Assembly: GCF_036417845.1 (NCBI RefSeq) | Contig: NC_089979.1 | Span: forward strand, 114,423,415-114,487,414 | DNA from: Apteryx mantelli | Taxonomy: Eukaryota > Chordata > Aves > Apterygiformes > Apterygidae | Reading direction: 5' to 3' | Length of the DNA: 64,000 bases | In this document: positions 38,367 through 47,265 of the stretch, one piece after another | Numbering within the stretch: the stretch's first letter is position 1 | How the letters are laid out: every line of letters begins with the position of its first letter | Notes under the pieces: generated by a model | Database searches by the model: none | The model's input: the letters and a program-made list of their open reading frames with translations, nothing else | Told to the model about the DNA's origin: nothing | Translations under genes and position numbers: made by a program

Positions 38367-41300
38367 TGTGTGTGTATATATATTTTTTTTGAATGTGAAA
38401 GGAAAGAACATGACATAACTGAAGTCTTCTTGCTTGACCACTTTTTGTTCTACACTTTACCCTTAAGCTTTAAGACATTGAGAGAACAGCTTTGGAAAGA
38501 ATTTGGAAGAAAATGGAGATTCAGATCCTATAATATTTCTAAAAGGCATGTCTGTGAGGAAGGGCTATTAGAATAAGCCTCCTAACTTTTATTGAACTCA
38601 ACTTGGCAGTTTTAAAGAAAACCAACCCTAAAATCTTTATCTAATCAGAAAAAAATTGTTAAATTCCTGCAGAACTCACTCTGCCAAGTTTTAAGGTAGC
38701 ACTGTCTTTCAGTGACTGAGCTGGGGAAACATTTGTGTTGGAACAGTGGTCCTGCTTATTCTTGTCCCCATACCATAATCCATCTGCTTGAAATTGAGAT
38801 AACGCTCAGTGATTTGTCAAAATGTAGTACTTAAAACCTATGTAGAATATTTCAATTATCTTTACATTTTGAGGGTCAAGTGAAGGGTCAGTATTTTATG
38901 AGAAATAAGACTCCTCTAAAATTCATAGTGTTTGTCAATTTAGGGGGATGCAACAATCACATTTTTAAGGTTTACAGCCTTAAAGATAAAAGCCTGGTTT
39001 TCATTCTTGAATAGGAGCTTGATAGCTTTACTGCTCAAACATGTTAATTTTGCAAAAACTAGTTACATCAGCAAGGCTACCAGTTCACCCTTGCAATTTA
39101 CAAAAGAAATCTAGAATATCACTTATAACCATCTCTCATTTTGTATGTGGTGTTAGGAAAGTAGCTTTTGCTTTCTTTTCTGTTTTTCTTTTTTAAACTA
39201 TTGTCAAAACAGGTAATGACTACAAAAATAAACTCTGTTGGTTGTTTGGTTTTCGTTTGTTTGTTTTTTTAGCAGAGGTCACAGAGTTGAATGGCAGGCT
39301 CTTTCTTGTCCAGAATTGCAGTGAAATACTCACTTTTTCCTATATAAGATGGAAACATTTTAATGTCTTCCTCCCATCTTTCTTTCTGGGCATGTTTTGT
39401 GTATCTGGATGCCTGGTAGACTAATGAAATCTCTTGGTGATATCTTTGCAGGGAGTTCCTTACTTAGGGAACAGGTGTAGTCCACAGTACAATTACAGCA
39501 GTCTCAGCTTTTGCTACCTGCAGTCTGAATAAACTTTTCTTCATGCTTTATACACTCATGCTGTCCTGAAAGGTGTCCTGGTTTACTACATCAAAATCTT
39601 GGGGGACAGAGTTGGAAATCTTGCCAAAACTTGCTATATACTCTAGGAGGTAAGAGAGGCTAAAAGAAGTTTAAAAGCAGACAAAACCAAACCTAAAACC
39701 TATGTAGGAGCTATATATCTCTTGCATGTGAATTTGTGTTAAAAGCTTATAGGGCAGAGAATCCCTTACACACAAAATAGCGAGTGAGAAAAGTAATGCA
39801 TTTACAGTGTTCTCTCAGCTGTGGTCTTCAGAAGCTGTATCTGAAGATGAAAGATGAGTTTACTGTCTTTGCTCATGTTCAGGTCTTGATGTCTTTGATC
39901 ATTTTAGTGTTTCAGGTGTTGCTTCTAAAAGCTATAGAAGCTAATGAGTTTTACATTTATAGCTCCTGTAATGCCTTTAGGGAGTGACCTCTGAACATAC
40001 AAGGTATTATATGGAAGAATTTCTGCAGTTATGGACAAAATCTTGATGAACTTTTAATGTAGTTTTGTCACAGAGATGTAGCTAGCAAGAGAATTCTAAC
40101 TACAAAAACACATATGCTTTTTGTATAGAAATAACTTCACCTAATTTTTTGCATGAAAACAAAGTAATCTTTGGAATGTGTTGGATAATCTCACTGTATG
40201 TTGTTTCAGTTATGTTGAAATTGCATTATTGTAGAGAAATGAGAAGAAAAAATGCTACTTTATTTTTAATACTAATGCATTTTTTAAATGAGACAATTAT
40301 TAGAACTCAGTGTTTTCCTTTTATAGCAATATAGGCAACCAATTTCCAGGCCAGGGTGTTCCTGCTGGATTTCCTATGTACCCTGCATTCAGTCCCTTAC
40401 AGATGATATGGTGGCAACAAATGTATGCACGTCAGTACTACATGCAATAGTAAGTTTTTTCATGCATTATCTTCGATAGTGCTGAGTTATGTTAATGAAA
40501 GTAAGGTGTTAAAAACTGAAATGTTGTACGTAGGGTCAGAATGTCTGTGCTCCTTTTTTGTGGCTGGGCTGTTTTATGTGGATAAACTTTGTCCAGCAAA
40601 CTATAAAATCCAGTTTTGGATTGGTATTAAATGAATGTTTTAATAAGCAAAGATATAAAGGAAAAGTGCATTTTGTTTTAACCTTGTATTACATCTGAAG
40701 GTTTGGGTTTTTTTCAATTGGTGCAGAGAAGAAGACAGAGTAGGATTAAATGTTTTGATGCATGGTTTTTTTTTTTTTTTTTTTTTTTTTGACAAACCAG
40801 TTTTGTATTTAAATTTTTAGCCAAGCTGCTGTTTCAGCACAAGTTACTTCCAGCACTGAGCCAGTGAGATCTACAGTTGCCCAGGTTGTAAACTCAGAAC
40901 ATGCTCCTGCAAATGAGCCCGCAGCAGCACCAAATGTAGCCGTCCAGGAGAACAGGCCTGTAAACCCAAATGTCCAAATGAATGCCCAGGGAGGGCCAAT
41001 AGTGAATGAGGAGGACTTCAACCGGGACTGGCTGGACTGGATGTACACATTCTCTAGAGCAGCTATTCTTCTGAGCATTGTATACTTCTATTCTTCCTTC
41101 AGTCGATTTGTCATGGTAATGGGAGCCATGCTACTGGTTTATTTGTGAGTACAACAGTTAAGTACAGCTGCAGATCAGATATGTGGAGTATGGTGTTGAT
41201 GTATTTAAATTTAAACTTTGAAATATTACCTAAATACAAAATTTTAAGTACTACTACTTTAAGGTATGGTACACACAAATTTGAATTTCAGACAAGCAGA

Positions 41301-43164
41301 TGAGCTGATTTAAGGTTTTTTGGGTTTTGTTTTGTTTTGTTTTTAAAGGCTCAAAGACTTTTACAGTAAGTTGGATACTGTTTTTACCTAAAACACTTCT
41401 TCTAGTTGTTGATGATATTAACAGATCAGTGTTTTAGAAATGCAGACTTTTGGGATGGAAATACAAAAAGCGAGGGCAGAGAAAAAGTTCATATAATAAC
41501 TCAAATGTATGCTTACATAAACTTAAAATATTTAATGCTTGGATATGAAGGGAAAATTGCAGAGCTAAACTCACTGGAACTTTAAAAAAAAAGTACAGGA
41601 TGTGTGCAGTAAATTATGTTAGAGTGCTGCTGTAACACTGAGTGCTAGACTTGTCAGAATTACAGGGACTGAAAAAAAAATTTTTACAATGCATGCTGAA
41701 GACCTATGCTCTCTGCCCAGTTTTATTAAGAAATATCAGGTGTTGTCATTACTTCTTATATATATATTCATATATATATATAAATACCTTAGTGATATAA
41801 ATAGAAGTGGAAAATGGCAGTAATGCTTGATATTTTAGACATATCATTCCATGATGTCATTCACTGAAAATTCTCTTTACATGGTAGTCTGATCTTTAAC
41901 TTAAAGAATCTGTTCACAAGAGCTTTTTGTTTCTAATGTAGGTATGATAGAAGCTGAAATCAGAGTATAGACACTTGAAAATGTAAGAGAGGCTTCTTTA
42001 AAGCAGTAATGTGCTTCAAGCCTTAGCTAAATTTTAAATTGTTTTTTCCCCCAGAAAAATCAACCTTAAACTATGAAACTTAAGGCTACCCTGTGAAAAT
42101 TAATAAAACAGGCACTCAAAAATGGGGAGTAGCCCCCCACCCCCCAAATATTCTGTGTATTTCATCACCTAATCCTGGTAAACTTTTCATCTTCTAGAAC
42201 AGCGGGCTGTGAACAGCACTTCTTGAAACTTACAGAGCAACTCTTAGAATGGCTATTCTTTGATATCTGGGTTAATAAGTCTTGCTAACTAGAAACAACA
42301 CTTCCAAAAGAATACATGCAGCCTCATTCAGTTGAAAGTAGTTGAGGAACATACTCCAGTAGGTAGCTGCAGGAGAAGATCTTTTTCTTCCCTTCGAAAG
42401 AGAGGTTTTCAACTGTTCTATTTTATTAACTAGACACCAAGCTGGATGGTTCCCCTTTAGGCAAGAGGGAGGCCAACAACAGGCAGTCAATAATGTGGAA
42501 ATGAACCGTGATGGGCAAAATGTAAATAATCCTGATCTTGGAGAGATGGTGAGTAGTAGCAGACATTTTTTGAGACTTCTATATGTTATGTTGCAAAGCA
42601 TTTGTGACTACCTATTGATAGTACAAAACTAACTTGAACTGCAAATGAATAAAGCTGGCAAATGCAACTGGGTGTTTGGGGTTTTTTTTTTTTTTTTAAC
42701 AGTTCAGTAACTTTGTTATAATGACTGGACAGAAAGTCAACTTTGTGAAAGATAGCTGGCTCAACCAGAAAGCTTTCAGCGTTGTCCTCACTGTTATTGC
42801 CTACTGCTTAAATTTGATATATTTTTTAATCAGACAATTAGTGATTGTCTTTTCTTCAATGACAAGATTTTTTTTTTTTGGCTAGCTTTTCCTCAGGAGG
42901 TTCTTCTGAGAGAAGTTATTTAATGTAGGGAGATACGGCTGTTAATTTATTTCAGGGCTCTGAAGTGAAGCAGTTGAATTGCTTCAATTTCTCTTTTTAA
43001 AGGAACGACTTATGGATGATGGGATTGATGAAGACAGTGGAGAAGATGCAGGTGAAGATGCCAATACAGAGCAGCAGCCTGGATTCATGGCTTCTGCTTG
43101 GTCCTTTATCACTACCTTCTTCACATCACTCATCCCTGAAGGGCCTCCACAGGTTGGCAATTAA
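24022..43164 (+). CDS. HERPUD2: HERPUD2, HERP-family ubiquitin-like ER membrane protein (8 coding exons, complete)
   Basis: Joined CDS: 24022-24168, 28810-28887, 32212-32325, 34323-34480, 40327-40449, 40821-41144, 42434-42548, 43003-43164. All introns are GT-AG and the frame stays open, giving 1221 nt or 406 residues plus TAA, which is the length I recall for human HERPUD2. Residues about 10-86 form a ubiquitin-like fold (VTLIIKAPNQKYTDQ, then QRLVYSGRLLPD, then HMVHLVC). A Ser/Thr/Pro-rich linker follows, then an aromatic stretch with WWQQMYARQYYMQY near 193-207. The conserved EEDFNRDWLDWMYTFSRAA precedes a hydrophobic hairpin at about 287-315, broken by SSFSR. The C-terminus is acidic (about 358-376) and ends in GPPQVGN. 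Family knowledge: HERP proteins sit in the ER membrane with the UBL domain in the cytosol and assist HRD1-dependent ER-associated degradation; HERPUD2 is the paralogue of stress-inducible HERPUD1. The start ATG has A at -3 and G at +4. No break or missing segment is seen. Confidence 0.97.
24169..28809 (+). other. HERPUD2: HERPUD2 intron 1
   Basis: A 4.6-kb AT-rich intron. Two near-identical 19-bp units lie in tandem at about 27367-27404 (GAGAATTGTGATAATTCCT, then GAGAATAGTGATAATTCCT). A short T/G-rich TTTG run is at about 24907-24926. No interspersed repeat or RNA gene was recognised. Confidence 0.9.
28810..28887 (+). CDS. HERPUD2: HERPUD2 coding exon 2
   Basis: This exon encodes residues 50-75, STKDQRLVYSG through LKDILRK, the middle of the ubiquitin-like fold including the RLVYSGRLLPD motif shared with ubiquitin-like proteins. 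The acceptor is CTCCTAG and the donor AAA|GTAAGC; both ends are phase 0. It is only 78 bp. Confidence 0.96.
28888..32211 (+). other. HERPUD2: HERPUD2 intron 2
   Basis: A 3.3-kb AT-rich intron with several T runs (for example near 30443 and 31760). A perfect 20-bp palindrome lies 142 nt into it (29029-29048). Nothing else was recognised. Confidence 0.9.
29029..29048. repeat. Perfect 20-bp palindrome
   Basis: CTGGAAAATATATTTTCCAG equals its own reverse complement. It lies in intron 2, 142 nt after exon 2. Confidence 0.95.
32212..32325 (+). CDS. HERPUD2: HERPUD2 coding exon 3
   Basis: This exon encodes residues 76-113. It begins QDEYHMVHLVC, the last strand of the ubiquitin-like domain, then turns into a Ser/Thr/Pro-rich linker (TPPSSPKPSTS). 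The acceptor is GATTTTTAG and the donor TCA|GTGAGT; both ends are phase 0. Confidence 0.95.
32326..34322 (+). other. HERPUD2: HERPUD2 intron 3
   Basis: A 2.0-kb intron. It contains a short hairpin-like TGATGA...TCATCA at about 32936-32952, with no further snoRNA signals. I see nothing else in it. Confidence 0.9.
34323..34480 (+). CDS. HERPUD2: HERPUD2 coding exon 4
   Basis: This exon encodes residues 114-165 plus two bases of codon 166. The content is Ser/Thr/Asn/Gln-rich and poorly conserved until LPQAQ and the end, SHQFPYLMQG, which matches the family. The acceptor follows CTCTTTTTTAG and the donor is AGG|GTAAGT. The split glycine codon is completed by the first base of exon 5. Confidence 0.94.
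37085..37190 (+). repeat. Ancient amniote interspersed repeat fragment (MIR/L3-like)
   Basis: The ordered words CATGGATCAGAGCCCCACTG, GTGCTA, GTGCAAACACAGAGCAAA and CAGTCCTTAC correspond to a repeat common in sauropsid and other amniote genomes whose usual form reads ATGGATCAGGGCCCCATTGTGCTAGGCGCTGTACAAACACAG and so on (recalled, not searched). Divergence is high, so the insertion is old. The family name is uncertain. Confidence 0.6.
38314..38390 (+). repeat. Compound microsatellite (TC)25-(GT)6-(TA)4-T8
   Basis: An uninterrupted TC tract at 38314-38363 is followed by GT repeats (38364-38375), TA repeats and a T run. It lies in intron 4. The long pure tract should be length-polymorphic. Confidence 0.97.
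40327..40449 (+). CDS. HERPUD2: HERPUD2 coding exon 5
   Basis: This exon encodes the end of residue 166 to the start of residue 207. It has a Pro/Gly/aromatic segment (NQFPGQ, FPMYPAFSPLQ) followed by WWQQMYARQYYMQ, typical of HERPUD2. The acceptor is CTTTTATAG and the donor ATA|GTAAGT. The split tyrosine codon is completed in exon 6. Confidence 0.95.
40766..40790 (+). repeat. T25 homopolymer before the exon 6 acceptor
   Basis: Twenty-five consecutive T residues end 30 nt before the acceptor AG of exon 6 (40819-40820), in the region where the polypyrimidine tract and branch site are expected. Confidence 0.97.
40821..41144 (+). CDS. HERPUD2: HERPUD2 coding exon 6 (membrane hairpin)
   Basis: This is the largest coding exon (324 bp), covering the end of residue 207 to the start of residue 315. 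It has an Ala/Pro/Asn-rich linker, then the strongly conserved NEEDFNRDWLDWMYTFSRAA, then two hydrophobic stretches (AAILLSIVYFY and FVMVMGAMLLVYL) separated by SSFSR. The pattern is that of a membrane hairpin with both ends in the cytosol. The acceptor is AAATTTTTAG, preceded by a 25-T tract; the donor is TTT|GTGAGT. Confidence 0.96.
41145..42433 (+). other. HERPUD2: HERPUD2 intron 6
   Basis: A 1.3-kb intron containing an AT dinucleotide tract (41757-41786). Introns 5 (371 bp) and 7 (454 bp) flank this part of the gene. Intron 5 has the T25 tract; intron 7 has a T16 run ending in AACAG (42702) that looks like an unused acceptor. Confidence 0.88.
41757..41786 (+). repeat. AT dinucleotide tract
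   Basis: An interrupted TA tract in intron 6, with TTC in the middle. Confidence 0.9.
42434..42548 (+). CDS. HERPUD2: HERPUD2 coding exon 7
   Basis: This exon completes residue 315 and encodes 316-353: HQAGWFPFRQEGG, then a Gln/Asn-rich cytosolic segment (QQQAVNN, NRDGQNVNN) ending GEM. The acceptor is TTAACTAG and the donor ATG|GTGAGT, phase 0 at the end. GWFPFRQEGG immediately follows the membrane hairpin and is conserved in the family. Confidence 0.95.
43003..43164 (+). CDS. HERPUD2: HERPUD2 coding exon 8 with stop codon
   Basis: This exon encodes residues 354-406 and TAA (43162-43164). An acidic run (MDDGIDEDSGEDAGED) is followed by a short amphipathic hydrophobic segment (ASAWSFITTFFTSLIPEG) and the terminus PPQVGN. 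The acceptor is CTCTTTTTAAAG. The 3' UTR follows directly. Confidence 0.96.
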   Translation, partial: ERLMDDGIDEDSGEDAGEDANTEQQPGFMASAWSFITTFFTSLIPEGPPQVGN

Positions 43165-43395
43165 AGTGCAAGAGGAACTGTGCCAGGCAGCCTCTGTAGC
43201 CATACTTAGAAGTGGAGCAGATTCTAGAGAGTGTTTTAAATGCAGTGCAATTTCAGAAAACTTATAAAGTTATCTTTTTGATCATGGTGTACAAAAATGT
43301 GTATTTTTTTTTTCTTTTGGCTTTCTCATGCATTGAATATTTTAAGCACAAGTGGACTACTAAATACTTTCTTTAAGATTCTTCTTTTTATGAAG

Positions 43396-43401
43396 AATAA
43401 A
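43396..43401 (+). terminator. HERPUD2: Proximal poly(A) signal AATAAA
   Basis: AATAAA lies 232 nt after the stop codon, followed by a moderately U/GU-rich stretch (TATTGGTCTTCCATGTTTTA). It would give a short 3' UTR of about 255 nt. Confidence 0.5.
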
Positions 43402-43895
43402 ATGTAAAGGTATTGGTCTTCCATGTTTTATTTTAATTTCAAATGTGTATTACACTGAGGCAAAAAGCTTGTACTTAGTTTGCACCATTATCTCTTTAAA
43501 GAGCTGTTAAAATATGAGTATTGACAGACTTTTCCAAATACAGTCTATTCATCTGAATAACTTCAATGTATCTTGTGTTAGTTTATGCAGGGTATGAGTT
43601 CTTATTTGGGATTTTGAGTTTGTCATTCCCAAAAGAATGCTATAAACACAAGGATTACTTGCTAATGGCATGTCGTCTTCATGCCACAAAATACTAAGCC
43701 ACTTCTCATCTTTAGAAAGCTAAAAGCTTTTTATTGCAGTTATACTGTAGTTCCTTAAACTTGGAGATGTTTAACAGCTCTTCAAAGAGAATTAACAGTG
43801 ATGGGATAAACCTTAAATGTTTGATATATACTGTACTTTAAAAAAAAAAAAAAAAAAAAGTACCTGGGAAAAACATGTAAATTAGTGGGGGGGGT

Positions 43896-43901
43896 AATAA
43901 A
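43896..43901 (+). terminator. HERPUD2: Middle poly(A) signal AATAAA
   Basis: AATAAA follows a G8 run and precedes a U-rich region (CTCTTTTGGATGTTTATATG). It is a usable but less convincing site. Confidence 0.35.
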
Positions 43902-43998
43902 AACTGTTATGGTAACTCTTTTGGATGTTTATATGCGTATTTGAATGCAAGCAACTTAATAGTGCATCATTAAAGATGAGGGTATAATTTGAGATCAG

Positions 43999-44004
43999 AA
44001 TAAA
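43999..44004 (+). terminator. HERPUD2: Distal poly(A) signal AATAAA
   Basis: AATAAA is followed 30-55 nt later by a very strong GU-rich tract (GTGGTGTATGTTTGTAGTGG). This is the best signal pair after the gene, implying a 3' UTR of about 860 nt. Confidence 0.6.
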
Positions 44005-47000
44005 GTTATCATGGTGGCATTACCTATATTGACTAAAGTGGTGTATGTTTGTAGTGGTGCATATACAATTACAAATATGATCTCAATGTCAGGATATCTA
44101 TATTCTTAAACTTTATGCACTTTTTTTTCATTCCTTCTAAAATGAAACTGAAAAATGGAAAATTGTACTTGATTCTGGAGCCCGACATCTGATGGTGAAT
44201 TCTGAAGTTGTTTTCTTCAGATTTTAATCACGCAGTCAAGAAGCTTTATTTTATTTTTTCTGCCCGTGGATTCTGAAATAATCATGTCTTACCTAATTTT
44301 AAAATGGTTGCAAAGATTCTGTTCATACTACAACTAAAAGAAAGCTTGTCCAAATTTCTGATTTCAAAATACAGTGCAAAGTTCTCAAATAAGTTTGAGT
44401 AGAAAAATAGGCTTTATTCTTTACTCGCTTGCCCCTAACTGCTGAAGCTCTGCAGTGAAAATTTAAAGCTTAAAATAACTTTTTTTAGATTCATACTTTG
44501 TAAAGCATTTGTCAGGATTCCTAGGCCTCGTTGAGATGTAGAATTTCAATTGGAAAAACATTTTTCAGTGATTTGAATTTAAACAGCTTAAACAGAATGT
44601 TTGATTTGCAACTTAGTAATTCCCATTTAGAAATCTGTCAGAAGAGGAGAAATAGAAATGTAATCTCTAAAAGCATCAATTAATTTATTCACTGAATAGG
44701 CAGCAATGCTGAATGAATCATGCTTAATTATGCTTTTTGGCTCCTGCATTATTGTGGAGAGCTACTGTCGATTTAGGCTCTCTTTACCACACGAACATAG
44801 AATATGTAGACCTTGTCGAAGAAGTTTGCACTTTTAACTTGGGTGGATTCAACTTGACTAACACCTAAAAACTATTACAAAATCTCTTTAAGTTTTTAAA
44901 GGAATGGCACACAGTGGCAATCTTAGATGTCATGAGACTTAATTATTCCTAGAATTGCATCGAACAGGTTTTAGCTTTTTGGCATATGTGTTCTCCCTAC
45001 TTCTTTTCCTAAAAGTTTGCTTTTCTTTGTGTCTTGCAGATGGTGCATCTGTAACCTGTACAGTTATGACCTAGTGGTATCCAGTTACTAACAGCTGTTA
45101 GTAGCTTCTTGCTGTCATAGTGTGGGTTTTTTGTTTTGCATGCTATAGCAAGCAGTTGCTGGTGGCTCTTGACAATCAGTGGACTAGATTAAGAAGGTTG
45201 CTCTTAGACTTGTTAGCCCTGATCTTGATCAGAAGTGCAGAATTGTCACTGTTTAGTTGTATCCAGACAAGGAGAAGTCTGAGTATAAATAAGGTAAAGC
45301 TGAGATAGGGTAATGGGAGATCCTGGCAGTTAGTTAGATGTTGTTAAGGGATGTGTGCTGAGAGTTTTATCTAGATCAAGTTACTGGAGCAAAAGGTTGA
45401 AGAACCCAGATTCCCATGATAACATTTTTAGATCATTGAACCTCTCTGCTTCAAGAATCATACTGAGATCTGAGCAAGGAAAACTAAGAGGGTTACTGAG
45501 GCAAGAGAATGAGAGATGAAGGATGACAAAAAAGTGAAAGAGTGGAAGGTAGAGGAAAAGCAAGTGGGAAGAGCCAAAGAAGGAGAGTATATAATCATGA
45601 ATAAGTATGAAGCAAGGATCAAAGAGAAGGTTGAGATAAGAGAAGTGAAAAATACCTTTTTTCAGGAAAGGGAAGTGAACTTGATGAAAACTAGTCAGAT
45701 TAGGTGCTTGTATTTAGGGGGTTTTGAGCATTTCAGATACAGAAATGAACAGTATGAAATATATAAAAGGTAATGATAATAGAATGGAATAGAAATGAAA
45801 AGCCTAGAAAAACATGCTTACTTTTGTTCTTAGTGTATCCTTGTTACAGGAACTGTTCTATGGCATAAAACAAAACACAGTCATATAGTGCATGTATGTA
45901 GACAAAGCAAATGCCAAATTGTTGCAAATCCATGACACCAGATGGAACAAAAGGCACAAAGTTTAAGGAAGTATAAGATGTGCCACGGTACTAATGTATA
46001 CTGGTTCTGTAACATGCCTGTGCCTCACCCAGTTTTAATTCTTTGAATATAAAAAAGTGATTTGAAATCCATTGTCTTTCCTTCACCTTACAGGAAGAGA
46101 TGAAAGGACAGTATTCTACGCTTAAAAGAAGTCAGTATACCTAATAGCAGGTCTATGCTAGCATGTCCAACAGTTTCACCATATCTTAAGGCAGAAATGG
46201 ACATGCAAGTTCAAACCATATTCCATCCTTAATACCTGTTGGTGCTGTGAAGAGATGGATGAGATCACCGGCACTGATGCAGCAGGTGTATGCAAAGAAT
46301 ATAAGAACTGCTCTTTTGCATAATTTCTCAATATTGTGCATATTCTAAAAATATGTGGAGAAAGCAGATTAAACTTTCATTTAATACTTTGCTCTGTGAG
46401 CCTTATGGTAGCATGATTGGTACGCCTGGGTCCTGTAATAAAGCTGGCCTTAAAATTTTTCAGGGCTGTGGGAGGAGTAGAAGGAAAGGAAGGGTTATAA
46501 TTCTAGGATTTCATGTAGACTGTTCATTGAAACACCAGGCAATGTTAACTCTTATCTTCATCTTCACATAGTTTTAGCTGTCCTAGAAATAAACTGTAGA
46601 ATTAGCAGTCATCTTTGGAGTCTGCAATTGTAGTTTAAATCTCAGAGATGAGGTGTGCATGAGTAAGTAGGACAAAACTTACAGGAAGACTGTCGACACT
46701 ACTGACGCTATTTGTCAGCTTTGCAAAAATTCCAGGAGGGAGCATCTGCATGTGAGGAGTTTGTGACACAGAATAAGATTTGAGTTGTGGCTATGTTCAT
46801 TTATAAAATCTCTTTATTCAGAAAGACTGTGCTGACCTTAACTGCTGGTTAGAAAAGAAAACCAAAACCTAGTGTTTGTGTTAAAGTTAGCATGTTTGGG
46901 TGGCTTTCTGGAAGTGTTTTGGTTAGTAACTTGGTGCAAGGTTAAATTGTAGTAATAAAATAACCACAGTAATATTAAAATAAACTGCTGCAAAAATAAA

Positions 47001-47251
47001 AGAGCAGTTTGTCTAACTGGTGAGAATTTTGATACTCTAATTTGCTAACCAAAGATAATTAAGGAAATGGGTAATACACAAACTAAGTAAAGAAGTCATA
47101 TGTTATGAGGTGATTCTTAGGAGCCTTTCTGGAGGGAGATATTAATGCCACCGTATTCTGTAAGGGTATATTGAATGCAAACGGGAACAGACAGAAACCT
47201 TGCTGAGACAGGAAGGTGCGTCATCAAGGGCAGCAGCATTTCTCGTATAGC

Positions 47252-47265
47252 CCACTAGATGGTGG
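47252..47265 (+). promoter_or_regulatory. CTCF-like motif
   Basis: CCACTAGATGGTGG matches the CTCF core CCACTAGATGGCAG except at two positions. It is a motif match only. It lies about 3.2 kb after the HERPUD2 3' end. Confidence 0.4.

Larger units (their letters stand above)
34481..40326 (+). other. HERPUD2: HERPUD2 intron 4
   Basis: The largest intron, 5.8 kb. It carries an ancient interspersed repeat fragment (about 37085-37190) and a compound TC/TG/TA microsatellite (38314-38390). A G10 run lies near 35899. The rest is unremarkable AT-rich sequence. Confidence 0.9.
43165..44025 (+). other. HERPUD2: HERPUD2 3' UTR with alternative ends
   Basis: AT-rich sequence follows the stop codon. It contains three AATAAA hexamers and an A20 run (43840-43859) preceded by TTTA. 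The end is drawn about 20 nt past the third hexamer, because the strongest GU-rich downstream element follows that one. No reading frame or repeat of note was seen inside. Confidence 0.65.

Noticed and set aside
38224..38418. Small open frame encoding a Ser-Leu repeat
   Set aside because: It is a translation of the TC microsatellite.
42661..42702. T16 run followed by AACAG in intron 7 as an alternative acceptor
   Set aside because: The following sequence is not part of the HERPUD2 protein, and the true acceptor at 43001-43002 gives an exact family match.
43840..43859. A20 run as the poly(A) tail of a processed retrocopy
   Set aside because: It lies inside the 3' UTR of the intron-containing gene, with no upstream duplicated coding sequence and no target duplication.
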